DNA from: Geoalkalibacter sp. | GTDB taxonomy: Bacteria > Desulfobacterota > Desulfuromonadia > Desulfuromonadales > Geoalkalibacteraceae | Direction: 5' to 3' | DNA: 54,248 bases | Assembly: GCF_030605225.1 (NCBI RefSeq) | Contig: NZ_JAUWAV010000029.1 | Span: forward strand, 1-54,248 | Shown: positions 1-8,814 of the stretch, one piece after another | Layout of the letters: the number at the start of each line of letters is the position of its first letter | How positions within the stretch are numbered: position 1 is the first letter of the stretch | Translations under genes and position numbers: made by a program | Notes under the pieces: model-generated | Seen by the model: only the letters and a program-made list of their open reading frames with translations | Databases searched by the model: none | Told to the model about the DNA's origin: nothing

Positions 1-209
1 TGTCTGCTTATGGTTAGTCTTGGTCGACGTCCATAATGCCAGACACGGCGTCGGGATGCGCTATTTTCAGTAACCAATTAGCCGCGCATCCCCCTCAAGC
101 CGGGGATACAATTGACCCATAAATTTTGCGGAAGAACCGAAAATCAGAATAAGTCAGATGCGATGTCCGTCCATCGGATTTTGACCTTCATCGCAAGCGG
201 AGAACACCC
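1..209. other. Leader region with no recognised gene
   Basis: I see no convincing coding frame here. A short inverted repeat (ATCCCC at 88-93 with GGGGAT at 102-107) is present but has no T-run, so it is not a clear terminator. The last part is the 5' leader of the DUF1847 gene. An end of an upstream gene outside the window cannot be excluded. Confidence 0.4.
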
Positions 210-977
210 ATGAGCAAGCGCGACGCGAAAGATCTTCAATGCACCACCTGCAGCCCCCTGTGGAAAAAACAGGGCACCACCTACTGCTGGAGCGATCCGA
301 AGGCCAAGCCGGGCATGCCGGGCTACTGCCCCTCGCAGAGCGAAGCCGAGCTTATCGAGGAATCTTTCAGAAAATATACGGCGGATGACGAGGAAGCGCG
401 CCTCGCCAAGGTGGCGGCGGTGGTGGAAGGGTTGTGCTATCAGCCGGTGCCCGGCAGCGACGCGGTCAACGCGCGCTGGACGCGGGTCGAGGATACCATC
501 GCCCTGGCGGGACTCATGGGCTGGAAGAAGATCGGCATCGCCAGTTGCATCGGCCTGCTCGATGAGAGCGAGCGCCTCGCCGACATCCTGCGCGCCCAGG
601 GCTTCGAGCCGCTCTCGGTATGCTGCAAGGCGGGCAGCATCGACAAGTTGGAACTGGGTCTCAAGGAGGAAAACAAGGTGCGTCCCGGCACCTTCGAACC
701 GGCCTGCAACCCCGTCGCCCAAGCCCGCATGCTCGATGCCGCCGGTGCCGAGATGAACATCATCGTCGGGCTGTGCGTCGGCCACGACATGCTCTTCGCA
801 CGCTATTCCAAAGCACCCGTCACCACCCTGGTGGCCAAGGACCGCGTCACCGGACACAACCCGGTGGCGGTGCTTTACGGGCAGAATTTTTACTACAAGC
901 GTCTGCAGAAACAAAGGGTGCTGCCGCAAGGCGAAAGCAAGGACACATCCAAGGGGGAAGAGACCGGGAATACTTGA
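210..977 (+). CDS. DUF1847 family cysteine-rich protein
   Basis: This 255-residue protein resembles the DUF1847 family, small cysteine-rich proteins presumed to bind metal and found mainly in anaerobes. Visible features are an N-terminal CTTC pair near residues 11-14, a further Cys in the YCW segment, a PGYCPS turn, and later Cys residues in the CIGLLDESERLADIL, VCCKAGS, EPACNPVAQA and GLCVGHD segments. There is no signal peptide, so it is probably cytoplasmic. The ATG at 210 follows a weak purine-rich stretch (AGCGGAGAA). It stands alone, convergent with the flavin-reductase-like gene downstream. Its biochemical role is unknown; the family assignment is from recalled sequence pattern. Confidence 0.8.
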   Translation: MSKRDAKDLQCTTCSPLWKKQGTTYCWSDPKAKPGMPGYCPSQSEAELIEESFRKYTADDEEARLAKVAAVVEGLCYQPVPGSDAVNARWTRVEDTIALAGLMGWKKIGIASCIGLLDESERLADILRAQGFEPLSVCCKAGSIDKLELGLKEENKVRPGTFEPACNPVAQARMLDAAGAEMNIIVGLCVGHDMLFARYSKAPVTTLVAKDRVTGHNPVAVLYGQNFYYKRLQKQRVLPQGESKDTSKGEETGNT

Positions 978-1000
978 AGGGGCGGGAAAAAATCAGCCGT

Positions 1001-1540
1001 TCAGGAGACCTGTTTTTCCAGGGGCGTCTGACCTTGAAACCAGCGCGGATGAAAAGGTTGCAGGGAGCAGACGTCGATGCCGCCGTCGAGGGGGTAGTCC
1101 TGGCCTTGCAGATGGAGGCCGCGCACCTCGCCGGCAACCTGCAAACGCCCATGGTTGCTTCGCAGATCCTGCAACCGGCAGGTGAAGCTCACCGGACAAT
1201 CGGCCAGGCGCGGCACTTCGAAACGTGACGCGTCAACAAAGACAAAGCCCTGGGGCAAGGCGGCGCCGCTCTGCTTCGCGCCGGCGCACAGGCTGCGCAG
1301 GCGGCACAGTCGATCATCCTCGGGCAGGCTCAGGGCGAATTCCCCGGCTTGGGCCAAGGCGGCGCGCAGCATTCCTTGGTCGGCAAGGCTGAAACTCAGC
1401 CGCGACGGACGACCGCACACCACGCCCACCCATTCGACGACTTCCCAACCCACCGATCCTTGCGGCTCCCGCCAGGACACCAGCGCCAGGGGGCAGGCCA
1501 TCAGGTGAGGGTACAGAGAAAACAGCGATTTCATCGGCAT
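1001..1540 (-). CDS. Flavin reductase-like FMN-binding split-barrel protein
   Basis: The 179-residue product has the layout of the flavin-reductase-like FMN-binding split barrel: an early PLALVSW strand, a WVGVVCGRPSRLSFSL segment equivalent to the usual loop plus strand of these proteins, and then a GMLRAALAQAGEFALSLP helix-strand. Such proteins reduce free flavins or bind FMN and pass electrons to partners, but this one has no obvious partner nearby. I chose the ATG at 1540 because GGGAG lies seven bases upstream. A longer frame to 1609 has no ribosome site and poor similarity. It is convergent with the DUF1847 gene, with only 23 bases between the stops. The specific substrate is unknown. 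Confidence 0.65.
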   Translation of the reverse strand: MPMKSLFSLYPHLMACPLALVSWREPQGSVGWEVVEWVGVVCGRPSRLSFSLADQGMLRAALAQAGEFALSLPEDDRLCRLRSLCAGAKQSGAALPQGFVFVDASRFEVPRLADCPVSFTCRLQDLRSNHGRLQVAGEVRGLHLQGQDYPLDGGIDVCSLQPFHPRWFQGQTPLEKQVS

Positions 1541-1639
1541 AGGGCGTCTCCCACTCTTCACAGAAATATACCACGAATCGCGCATCCGACAAGCTGAATC
1601 GAATCTCATTCTTTAAAATTCATTTCAACAAATTAATTC

Positions 1640-1668
1640 TTGACACGATCAATAAGGTTTACTAGGAT
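1640..1668 (+). promoter_or_regulatory. Probable sigma70 promoter of the Rrf2-cysK-larE genes
   Basis: TTGACA at 1640-1645 and TAGGAT at 1663-1668 are separated by exactly 17 bases, in an AT-rich stretch that stands out from the GC-rich surroundings and lies 32 bases before the Rrf2 start codon. Rrf2-type regulators commonly bind AT-rich sites overlapping their own promoter, so autoregulation here is a reasonable inference, but no operator was proven. Confidence 0.65.
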
Positions 1669-1699
1669 TTTAACCTGCAAACTACGGAGGTTATATCCA

Positions 1700-2170
1700 A
1701 TGAAGCTTTCAACGAAAAGCCGCTACGGGGTGCGGGCACTCTTTGACATGGCTTATCACGCGGGAACCCTCCCGGTGCAGATCAAGGACATTTCCCGGCG
1801 CCAGAAGATCTCCCCCCGCTATCTCGAGCAAATCTTCCAGGACCTCAAGAAGGCCGGTTTGCTGAAAAGCCGCCGCGGACCCCAGGGAGGCTATTTTCTC
1901 GCGCGCAAGCCCGAGGAGATCACCACCAAGGAAATCATCCTCGCCGCCGAAGGCGATCTTTCTCTGGTGACTTGCACCAAGGAAGAGGACGAGGACTGCC
2001 AGGGTTCCTGCGAATTCGACAATGTCTGCGTCACGCAGCAACTCTGGACGGAAGCCACCCGGCGCCTGCACGAATATTTCGACTCGGTGACCCTCAAGGA
2101 CCTATGCGAGCGGGGCAAGGAACTGGGCCTGGAAAAAGAACTCGATCATCGCTTCATGTATTTCATTTGA
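1700..2170 (+). CDS. Rrf2 family transcriptional regulator (IscR/CymR-like)
   Basis: The 156-residue protein has the Rrf2 winged-helix layout: [14 protein letters not shown] at the N-terminus, a recognition region around residues 35-60 ([19 protein letters not shown]), and the [13 protein letters not shown] wing. Cys92, Cys100, Cys104 and Cys110 form a cluster in the region where IscR carries its Fe-S ligands, so it may sense an Fe-S cluster or sulfur status. The ATG at 1700 follows GGAGG at 1686-1690; the longer frame from 1640 would begin inside the promoter. A cysteine synthase gene starts 28 bases after its stop, the arrangement expected of a CymR- or IscR-like regulator of cysteine supply. 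The exact ligand and regulon are not visible. Confidence 0.9.
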   Translation: MKLSTKSRYGVRALFDMAYHAGTLPVQIKDISRRQKISPRYLEQIFQDLKKAGLLKSRRGPQGGYFLARKPEEITTKEIILAAEGDLSLVTCTKEEDEDCQGSCEFDNVCVTQQLWTEATRRLHEYFDSVTLKDLCERGKELGLEKELDHRFMYFI

Positions 2171-2198
2171 TCCTTTGTTTTATAGAACAGGAGGAGCC

Positions 2199-3119
<921 letters not shown>

Positions 3120-3132
3120 ACCGATCTCCACC

Positions 3133-3942
3133 ATGACACCCGACGAAAAACTCTCCCGCCTCAAGAATATCCTCGGCCGCTGCGACAGCGCCCTGGTGGC
3201 CTTCTCCGGAGGCGTCGACTCCACCTTCCTGCTGCGTGTCGCGCGCGATGTCCTCGGGGCGCAGAAGGTCATCGCCCTCACCGCCACCTCGCCCACCTAC
3301 CCCCGTTATGAGTTTGAGCAGAGCCGGCGTCTGGCGGCCGAACTGGGCGTGAGGCAGATCGTCGTGGAAAGCAACGAACTGGAGATCGAGGGCTTTGCCC
3401 AGAATCCGCCCGACCGCTGCTATCACTGCAAGCACGAACTTTTCAGCCTGTGTCGCGACAAGGCGCGAGAGCTGGGTTTTCAGGAGATCTTCGACGGCAG
3501 CAACCGCGACGATCTTGAGGATCATCGCCCCGGCCGCCGCGCCGGCGCGGAACTCAAGGTGCGATCGCCCCTCGTGGAGGCGGAACTGACCAAGGCCGAC
3601 ATTCGCCTTCTGAGCCGCGAGCTGGGGCTGGAAACCTGGGACAAGCAGCCCTTTGCCTGCCTGTCCTCGCGTTTTCCCTACGGCATGGAGATTACCGCTG
3701 AGCGTCTGGCGCAGGTCGATCGCTGTGAAACCCATCTTCGGGATTGCGGCTTTCGCACCTACCGTGTACGCTATCACGGCGACACCGCCCGCATCGAGCT
3801 GGCGGCCGAGGAACTGCCACGCCTGCTCGACGCGCCGCTGCGAGAAAACATCGTCGCGGAATTCAAGGCGGCCGGCTTCACCTACGTGGCCCTGGATCTT
3901 CAGGGCTATCGCTCGGGCAGCATGAATGAAGTCCTGACCTGA
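3133..3942 (+). CDS. larE: ATP-dependent sacrificial sulfur transferase LarE
   Basis: This 269-residue protein has the PP-loop SGGVDS at residues 25-30, the RCYHCK segment at 95-100 and the ACLSSRFPYG motif near 175-184. LarE adenylates the pyridinium dicarboxylate precursor and donates sulfur to make the nickel-pincer cofactor of lactate racemase and related enzymes. Cys176 has the same number and context as the sacrificial Cys176 of Lactobacillus plantarum LarE (from memory), implying the one-cysteine sacrificial mechanism. Some homologs instead use a cluster-bound sulfur. It starts 13 bases after cysK, which would supply cysteine to replace consumed protein sulfur. LarB and LarC are not in this window. 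Confidence 0.88.
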   Translation: MTPDEKLSRLKNILGRCDSALVAFSGGVDSTFLLRVARDVLGAQKVIALTATSPTYPRYEFEQSRRLAAELGVRQIVVESNELEIEGFAQNPPDRCYHCKHELFSLCRDKARELGFQEIFDGSNRDDLEDHRPGRRAGAELKVRSPLVEAELTKADIRLLSRELGLETWDKQPFACLSSRFPYGMEITAERLAQVDRCETHLRDCGFRTYRVRYHGDTARIELAAEELPRLLDAPLRENIVAEFKAAGFTYVALDLQGYRSGSMNEVLT

Positions 3943-3962
3943 TTCCTCCCCGAGGAGTTCGC

Positions 3963-4388
3963 ATGGAACGCAAGGGCGCACTGCTGGCAACCTGTTTCTG
4001 CGCCGGACTGCTGGGCGCCCTGTGCAGCAGCCTGGCACTCTCGGCGGCGGGCTCCTGGGGCCTCATGGCCGCCGCCGGCGTCAATCTCGCTCCCGCCCTC
4101 AACCTCTCCTGGCTCTATCCGCGCCTGGTCTGGGGCGGTCTCTGGGGCCTGCTCTTCTTTTTCCCCGTCGCCTCTCCCCGCAACCGCCGCCACTGGATCC
4201 GCAAAGGGCTGTGGCTGAGCCTGTTGCCCTCGGCCTTCCAGCTCTTCTATGTATTTCCCCAGCTTGAACAAAAAGGGCTCATGGGCCTGGAGCTGGGGCA
4301 ACTCGCCCCTCTCTTCGTGCTGCTGTTCAATTTTCTCTGGGGTGCACTGACCGGCATGCTGACCCGCATTTTCTGGGGACGAGGCTGA
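3963..4388 (+). CDS. Small integral membrane protein of unknown function
   Basis: The 141-residue product has about four hydrophobic segments, near residues 8-28, 30-50 (weaker), 55-70 and 108-135. A basic loop containing PRNRRHWIRKG lies between the middle segments, so it is an inner-membrane protein. I do not recognise a family. The ATG at 3963 is preceded by GAGGAG. Its stop codon overlaps the next start by one base (TGATG), so it is almost certainly cotranslated with the nuclease gene that follows. It probably belongs to the same transcript as larE, 20 bases upstream. Confidence 0.7.
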   Translation: MERKGALLATCFCAGLLGALCSSLALSAAGSWGLMAAAGVNLAPALNLSWLYPRLVWGGLWGLLFFFPVASPRNRRHWIRKGLWLSLLPSAFQLFYVFPQLEQKGLMGLELGQLAPLFVLLFNFLWGALTGMLTRIFWGRG

Positions 4389-4966
4389 TGCCCGGGTTAA
4401 CCCGGACCCTTGTCGCGCCGCTTGCCATCCTGCTGTTCGTGCTCCTCGGCCAGACGCTTGTCGCCTGCGGCGCGGAGACCCGCGGCCGGGTGAGCTGGAT
4501 TCACGACGGCGACACCCTCGAAATCGAAGGGCTGGGACGGGTGCGGCTGCTCGGCATCGATGTTCCCGAAAACAGGGATTCCCACCGCGACCGCTTCTAC
4601 CAGGAGCGTTTCGGCATCGCCCCGCCGCGCCTGCGCCAGACCGCCGCAGACGCCTTGCAATTCAACATCCGCCACGCCAAGGGCCAGGTCGTCAGTCTGC
4701 GCTTCGACGGCGAGCGGCGCGACCGTCACGGGCGGCTGCTGGCCTACGTGATCCTGCCCGACGGCCGCAATCTCAACCGCCTGCTCGTCGAGGAAGGGCT
4801 GGCCGGCGTCTACCGCCGCTTCGATTTCAGCCTCAAGGAGGACTTCCTGCGCGCCGAGGACGAGGCCCGAGGACGGAAGAAAGGCATGTGGGCCGAACAC
4901 GAAGGGCGCTCGCCATCGCGGCGGAGCGCCCTTCGTGTTTCGTCCATTCTCGTTTCGTTTCTCTAG
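4388..4966 (+). CDS. Staphylococcal-nuclease-like secreted thermonuclease
   Basis: The 192-residue protein begins with a hydrophobic export segment ending in LVAC at Cys27, a possible lipobox, so it may be a lipid-anchored periplasmic nuclease. The SNase core is intact: DGDT (metal-binding Asp), VRLLGIDVPE (Arg, Asp and Glu of the active site) and ERRDRHGR (second catalytic Arg). These enzymes cut DNA or RNA using calcium. The start overlaps the previous stop by one base. The final 20 or so residues are encoded by a strong hairpin terminator, so the natural C-terminus is odd and probably non-functional tail. Its TAG and the aconitase stop on the other strand share a CTAG. Confidence 0.85.
   Translation: MPGLTRTLVAPLAILLFVLLGQTLVACGAETRGRVSWIHDGDTLEIEGLGRVRLLGIDVPENRDSHRDRFYQERFGIAPPRLRQTAADALQFNIRHAKGQVVSLRFDGERRDRHGRLLAYVILPDGRNLNRLLVEEGLAGVYRRFDFSLKEDFLRAEDEARGRKKGMWAEHEGRSPSRRSALRVSSILVSFL
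4896..4939 (+). terminator. Hairpin terminator inside the nuclease 3' end
   Basis: A perfect 16-bp inverted repeat (4896-4911 with 4924-4939), GC-rich in the centre, is followed by a T-rich but interrupted tract to about 4960. It lies within the last codons of the nuclease frame, 27 bases before its stop. It would end the Rrf2-to-nuclease transcript. Confidence 0.7.
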
Positions 4967-6900
4967 CCCTTGCCCCCCTGCTTCACGAAATTGAGCGTGC
5001 CCCCCGCGATCAGATGCTCGCGCTGACGATCCGAGACATCGAGCAGCGTGATGATCGTCCGGCCGTCCACCTCCACGGGAATCTCCCGCGCGCCGCCTTG
5101 CAAATGTTTTTTGATCTCGGGGAAAACCACCTTTTTCCCGGGGGCGCATAGGGCGTAATCCTCGGGATTCTTGAAGGTCAGCGGCAGGATGCCGAAATTG
5201 CACAGATTGGCCTTGTGAATGCGGGCGAAGCTCTTGACGATCTTGGCGCGCACGCCGAGATAACGCGGCGCCAGGGCGGCATGCTCGCGCGAGGAGCCCT
5301 GGCCGTAATTCTCGCCGCCGATGACCACGGCATCGCCCAGGCTCTTGATGCGCGAGACGAATTCCGCATCGACCAGGTGAAAGACGAACTCGCTGATGGC
5401 GGCGATGTTGGAGCGCAGCGGCAGGATCTTGCTGCCCGCGGGCATGATGCCGTCGGTGGAGATGTTGTCCTCGACGCGAATCGCCACGCGGGCCTCCAGG
5501 GTGTCGGGCAGGGCGTCGAACTCGGGCAGTCTCATGATGTTGGGGCCGCGCACCACCTCGGTTTTCGCCAGCTCCGGGGTCGGAAAGATGATGGAGGATT
5601 CATCCACCAGGTATTTCTCCGGATCCGCGATGCGCGGGTAGGCCATCTCCCCGCCCAGGTCGCGCGGATCGGTGATCACCCCCTTCAGCGCGGCCGCCGC
5701 GGCGGTTTCCGGCGAGCAGAGATAGACCCTGTCGTCCTTGGTGCCCGAGCGTCCCGGGAAGTTGCGCGGAAAGGTGCGCAGGCTCACCTGCCCGGTGCCG
5801 GGCGCCTGACCCATGCCGATACAGCCCAGGCAGCCGCTCTGGTGAATGCGCGCTCCGGCCAGCAGCAGCGCCATGACCCCGCCGGCCTCGGCGACGTTCT
5901 CCAGCACCTGGCGGCTGCCGGGATTGACGTGAAACGCCGTGTCGGGGTGACTGTGCCGGCCTTCGACGATCTTCGCCGTCACCATCAGGTCGCGATAGGA
6001 GGAATTGACGCTCGAGCCGACGATCACCTGATCGACCTTGAGCCCGGCCACCTCGGCGACCCGCTTGACGTTGCCCGGCGAGGAGGGGCAGGCGATCAGC
6101 GGTTCGATGGTGGAGAGATCGAGTTCGGCATGCTCGTCGTAGTCGCAGCCCGGATCGGCGGCCAGTTCGATCCAGGCGTCGCCGCGCCCCTGAGCTTCAA
6201 GATACTGGCGGGTGCGCGCATCGGAGGGGAAAATGCTGCTGGTGGCGCCCAGTTCGGTTCCCATGTTGCCGATGGTTTCGCGGTCGGTGGCCGAGAGGCT
6301 CGCCACGCCGGGGCCGTAATATTCCACCACCTTGCCCACGCAGCCCTTGACGTCGTAGCGGCGCAGCATCTCGAGAATGACGTCCTTGGCGCTGCACCAG
6401 TCGGGAAGCTCGCCCGTGAGCCGCACCCCAAGCACCTTGGGACAGGGGAAGTAGTAGGGGTGCCCCGCCATGGCCAGGGCCACGTCCAGGCCGCCCGCGC
6501 CGATGGCCAGCATGGACACCCCGGCGGCGCCCGGCGTGTGGCTGTCGGCGCCGATCATGGTCAGCCCCGGCCGACCAAAGCGCTCCATGTGCACCTGATG
6601 GCTGATGCCGTTGCCGGGGCGGCTGAAGTGAATGCCGTAGCGCGCGCAGGCGGTTTGCAAAAATTTGTGATCGTCGGCGTTGCGAAAATCGGATTGAAGC
6701 AGATTGTGATCCACGTACTGCGCGGCCAGGCCGACCTTGACGCGCTCGAGCCCCATGGCCTCGAATTCGAGCATGGCCATGGTGCCGGTGGCGTCCTGCA
6801 GCAGCGTATGGTCGATTTTGATCCCGATTTCCTCGCCCGGCACCAGTCGTCCGGAGACCAGATGAGCTTCGAGAATTTTGCGGGTGAGATTTCTTGCCAT
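4963..6900 (-). CDS. Aconitate hydratase (short, Aquifex/Geobacter type)
   Basis: This 645-residue protein covers both aconitase parts: the large domains with GADSHTPGAAG and SGCLGCIGMG, and the C-terminal swivel domain with GGENYGQGSSREHAAL. It isomerises citrate and isocitrate in the TCA cycle, and its length matches the short putative-aconitase family. Two cluster cysteines, Cys357 and Cys360, are present. The position of the first classical cluster ligand, usually GSCTN, reads GSSVN with Ser297 in place of Cys. This could be a family trait or a divergence affecting the Fe-S cluster. The ATG at 6900 has GGGGGT just upstream. It may follow hsp20 in one transcript, with a gap of 91 bases. 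Confidence 0.88.
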   Translation of the reverse strand: MARNLTRKILEAHLVSGRLVPGEEIGIKIDHTLLQDATGTMAMLEFEAMGLERVKVGLAAQYVDHNLLQSDFRNADDHKFLQTACARYGIHFSRPGNGISHQVHMERFGRPGLTMIGADSHTPGAAGVSMLAIGAGGLDVALAMAGHPYYFPCPKVLGVRLTGELPDWCSAKDVILEMLRRYDVKGCVGKVVEYYGPGVASLSATDRETIGNMGTELGATSSIFPSDARTRQYLEAQGRGDAWIELAADPGCDYDEHAELDLSTIEPLIACPSSPGNVKRVAEVAGLKVDQVIVGSSVNSSYRDLMVTAKIVEGRHSHPDTAFHVNPGSRQVLENVAEAGGVMALLLAGARIHQSGCLGCIGMGQAPGTGQVSLRTFPRNFPGRSGTKDDRVYLCSPETAAAAALKGVITDPRDLGGEMAYPRIADPEKYLVDESSIIFPTPELAKTEVVRGPNIMRLPEFDALPDTLEARVAIRVEDNISTDGIMPAGSKILPLRSNIAAISEFVFHLVDAEFVSRIKSLGDAVVIGGENYGQGSSREHAALAPRYLGVRAKIVKSFARIHKANLCNFGILPLTFKNPEDYALCAPGKKVVFPEIKKHLQGGAREIPVEVDGRTIITLLDVSDRQREHLIAGGTLNFVKQGGKG

Positions 6901-6991
6901 GATAACCCCCAGTGGTGAATGAATTGACCTGCTGATTACTTTAGCAGACAGCCCGCCGGGGTCCAGGCGCGAGCCCTGAAAAAGACCGTGT

Positions 6992-7435
6992 TCAGGTCTT
7001 CTCGTCGGGGGCCGCTCTTGTGCCGGCGGCCTTGATCTTGGGCAGGAGAAGGGTCAGCTCGCCACGCTGGAAAAGCGCTTGAACCCGCGCGCGATCCACC
7101 GTTTCGGGCAAGGCGAAGGTGCGGCAAAAAGACCCCCGAGGGCGTTCCATGCGCTGATAGTCGCGCCCGGCCGACGCCTCTTGCGCCGGGCGGGCGCCGC
7201 GAACGATCAGGGTATCCGCCTCGAATTCCAGCTCCAGATTCTCCTCGCCGACACCGGGCAGATCCATGATCATCACCACCGCCTCGGCATCCTCGAACAC
7301 ATCCACCGGCGGAGTCCAGCCGCCGGCCGGATTCTCATCCACCGGCGCCAGGGCGCGGGCACGATCGAGAATGCGTGCCATCAGTTTTTGCGTGTCCTGA
7401 AATTGCGCGAAGGGACTGCTCTTTACAGCTGCCAT
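6992..7435 (-). CDS. Hsp20/alpha-crystallin small heat-shock protein
   Basis: The 147-residue protein contains an alpha-crystallin domain from about residue 40 to 130. The domain shows WTPPVDVFED, the strand DLPGVGEENLELEFEADTL, and the closing FQRGELTLLLPK, close to the usual GVLTV-type end. Such proteins hold unfolded proteins without ATP and form oligomers. The C-terminal IxI-type motif is not obvious. The ATG at 7435 follows AAGGAG about ten bases upstream. It is divergent from the GGDEF-PilZ gene, and an imperfect palindrome lies in the shared upstream region. Confidence 0.9.
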   Translation of the reverse strand: MAAVKSSPFAQFQDTQKLMARILDRARALAPVDENPAGGWTPPVDVFEDAEAVVMIMDLPGVGEENLELEFEADTLIVRGARPAQEASAGRDYQRMERPRGSFCRTFALPETVDRARVQALFQRGELTLLLPKIKAAGTRAAPDEKT

Positions 7436-7477
7436 CGGCAGGGATCTCCTTGGCTCGTCGGCGTTCTTAATGAATTA

Positions 7478-7504
7478 AGCACCTTCTCCACGAGAGAAAG
7501 TGCT
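7478..7504. promoter_or_regulatory. Imperfect palindrome between hsp20 and GGDEF-PilZ genes
   Basis: AGCACcTTCTC and GAGAAaGTGCT form an 11-bp inverted repeat with one mismatched pair and a five-base centre, located between two divergent promoters. It recalls CIRCE-like heat-shock operators in its AGCAC/GTGCT ends, but the spacing (17 bases between ends, not 13) does not fit CIRCE. It could be an operator for hsp20 or a leader hairpin. Confidence 0.35.
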
Positions 7505-7582
7505 GGCGTAGCTCCGGGGAAAGGATATATCATCGGTGCCTTGCAATGCTCGAATTTTGTCCAACCTTACAGGAGATCGTCA

Positions 7583-8752
7583 ATGGAAAAGGAGCTTCTG
7601 CGGCTTTTTCACGAACAAGGCCAGGATGATGACGCGCTGGTGGAGGGCATTGCCCGTCTGGCGACCCGCAAGGGGCCGGAGGTCTATCGGCGCGCCCTGC
7701 GGATCCTGGCGGGCAAGGATTTTCCTTCCGACCAGGCACAACAGCATTGGCAGGCCATTCTCGCCCACTGCCGTCGGCTGTTTCCCGATCAGAACCAAGG
7801 TTGCCTGCGCGCCGCCCTCATCGACTATCTCCATCGGGAAATCGGCGAACTGCGCGATCCGCGCATCCTTGAAGCCGAGGATCTGGAGGAGGTGCGCCGC
7901 GCCTCGATCACCGACGGCCTCACCGACCTCTACCGCCAGTGCTACTTCAAGGGGCGCCTCGATCAACTGTTCACCCTGAAGAAACGCGGCCCCCGCGACT
8001 GCTTCGCCGTGGTGCTGTTCGATCTCGATCACTTCAAGCAGTACAACGACCGCTTCGGTCACCTGGCCGGCGATGCCGCCCTGCGCCGCGCGGCCGAGAC
8101 GATTCGCCTCAACATTCGCGACTACGACATCGCGGCGCGCTACGGCGGCGAGGAATTCGCCCTGCTCTTGTTCCGCGTCGATCGCAAGCAGGCGCTCACC
8201 GTGTGCGAGCGCATTCGCGCCAGCATCGAGGCCCTGGCGTTTCCCGGTCAGGATCAGGAGGGTGAGGGCAAGCTCACCATCAGCGGCGGGCTGGCCTTTT
8301 TTCCGGAGGATGGCGCCAGCGCCCGGGAGTTGCTCGAAACCGCCGACAAACGCCTCTACGAGGCCAAGCGACAGCGCAACATCCTGGTTCCGCAGGCCCC
8401 GGAGCGCCGCAAGGCCGAGCGGCGCGCGGTGCGTTCGGTGGTGGAACTCTGCCCCGGCAGCGAAGAGCTCTCCTTCCCCGGCATGACCACCGATCTCAGC
8501 AGCCGCGGCCTCTCGCTGGACTGCGCGGTGTCCTTTTCCCCCGGCACCACCGTGCAGGTGCGCTTTCTCAAGCCCTTCTGGGGCGAGGAGCGCGAAACCC
8601 GGGCGACGGTGCGCCGGGTGCGCCGCGACGAGCAGAGCGGCGTCGTTCATCTGGGACTGGAATTCGACGGCCACCAGGACAGCCTGGTCCTGCCCGGCTT
8701 CGTTCACCAGTCCGCGGCAGCCATCGATCTCGCGACCTCGACGGGCGGCTGA
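7583..8752 (+). CDS. Diguanylate cyclase with C-terminal PilZ domain
   Basis: The 389-residue protein has an N-terminal alpha-helical region (about 1-105) and then a GGDEF domain. Its signature reads GGEEF at 188-192, which is active in known cyclases. An RxxD inhibitory site (RDYD) lies five residues upstream, so it should make cyclic di-GMP under product feedback. From about 275 a PilZ domain follows, with an arginine-rich start (RRKAERRAVR) and the DLSSRGL motif that bind cyclic di-GMP. Synthesis and sensing are therefore in one soluble chain. The ATG at 7583 has AGGAG seven bases upstream. The upstream part of the longer frame runs through the hsp20 region and is not translated. Confidence 0.9.
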   Translation: MEKELLRLFHEQGQDDDALVEGIARLATRKGPEVYRRALRILAGKDFPSDQAQQHWQAILAHCRRLFPDQNQGCLRAALIDYLHREIGELRDPRILEAEDLEEVRRASITDGLTDLYRQCYFKGRLDQLFTLKKRGPRDCFAVVLFDLDHFKQYNDRFGHLAGDAALRRAAETIRLNIRDYDIAARYGGEEFALLLFRVDRKQALTVCERIRASIEALAFPGQDQEGEGKLTISGGLAFFPEDGASARELLETADKRLYEAKRQRNILVPQAPERRKAERRAVRSVVELCPGSEELSFPGMTTDLSSRGLSLDCAVSFSPGTTVQVRFLKPFWGEERETRATVRRVRRDEQSGVVHLGLEFDGHQDSLVLPGFVHQSAAAIDLATSTGG

Positions 8753-8776
8753 GCCGGCCTGTGCCCCCAAATTCAA

Positions 8777-8811
8777 GCGCCCGCCGCGGGCCTCCGCGGC
8801 GGGCGCTTTTT
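8777..8811 (+). terminator. Rho-independent terminator of the GGDEF-PilZ gene
   Basis: A perfect 13-bp GC-rich stem (8777-8789 with 8794-8806), a four-base loop and a T5 tract form a textbook intrinsic terminator, 24 bases after the stop codon. It sits between convergent genes, but the T tract is only on the plus strand. Confidence 0.92.
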
Positions 8812-8814
8812 CGT

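Noticed and set aside
88-107. Terminator of an upstream gene
   Set aside because: The ATCCCC/GGGGAT hairpin has no T tract on either strand.
7478-7504. CIRCE operator upstream of hsp20
   Set aside because: The ends resemble CIRCE, but the spacing and the inner TTCTC/GAGAA do not match the TTAGCACTC-N9-GAGTGCTAA form; kept only as an unnamed palindrome.
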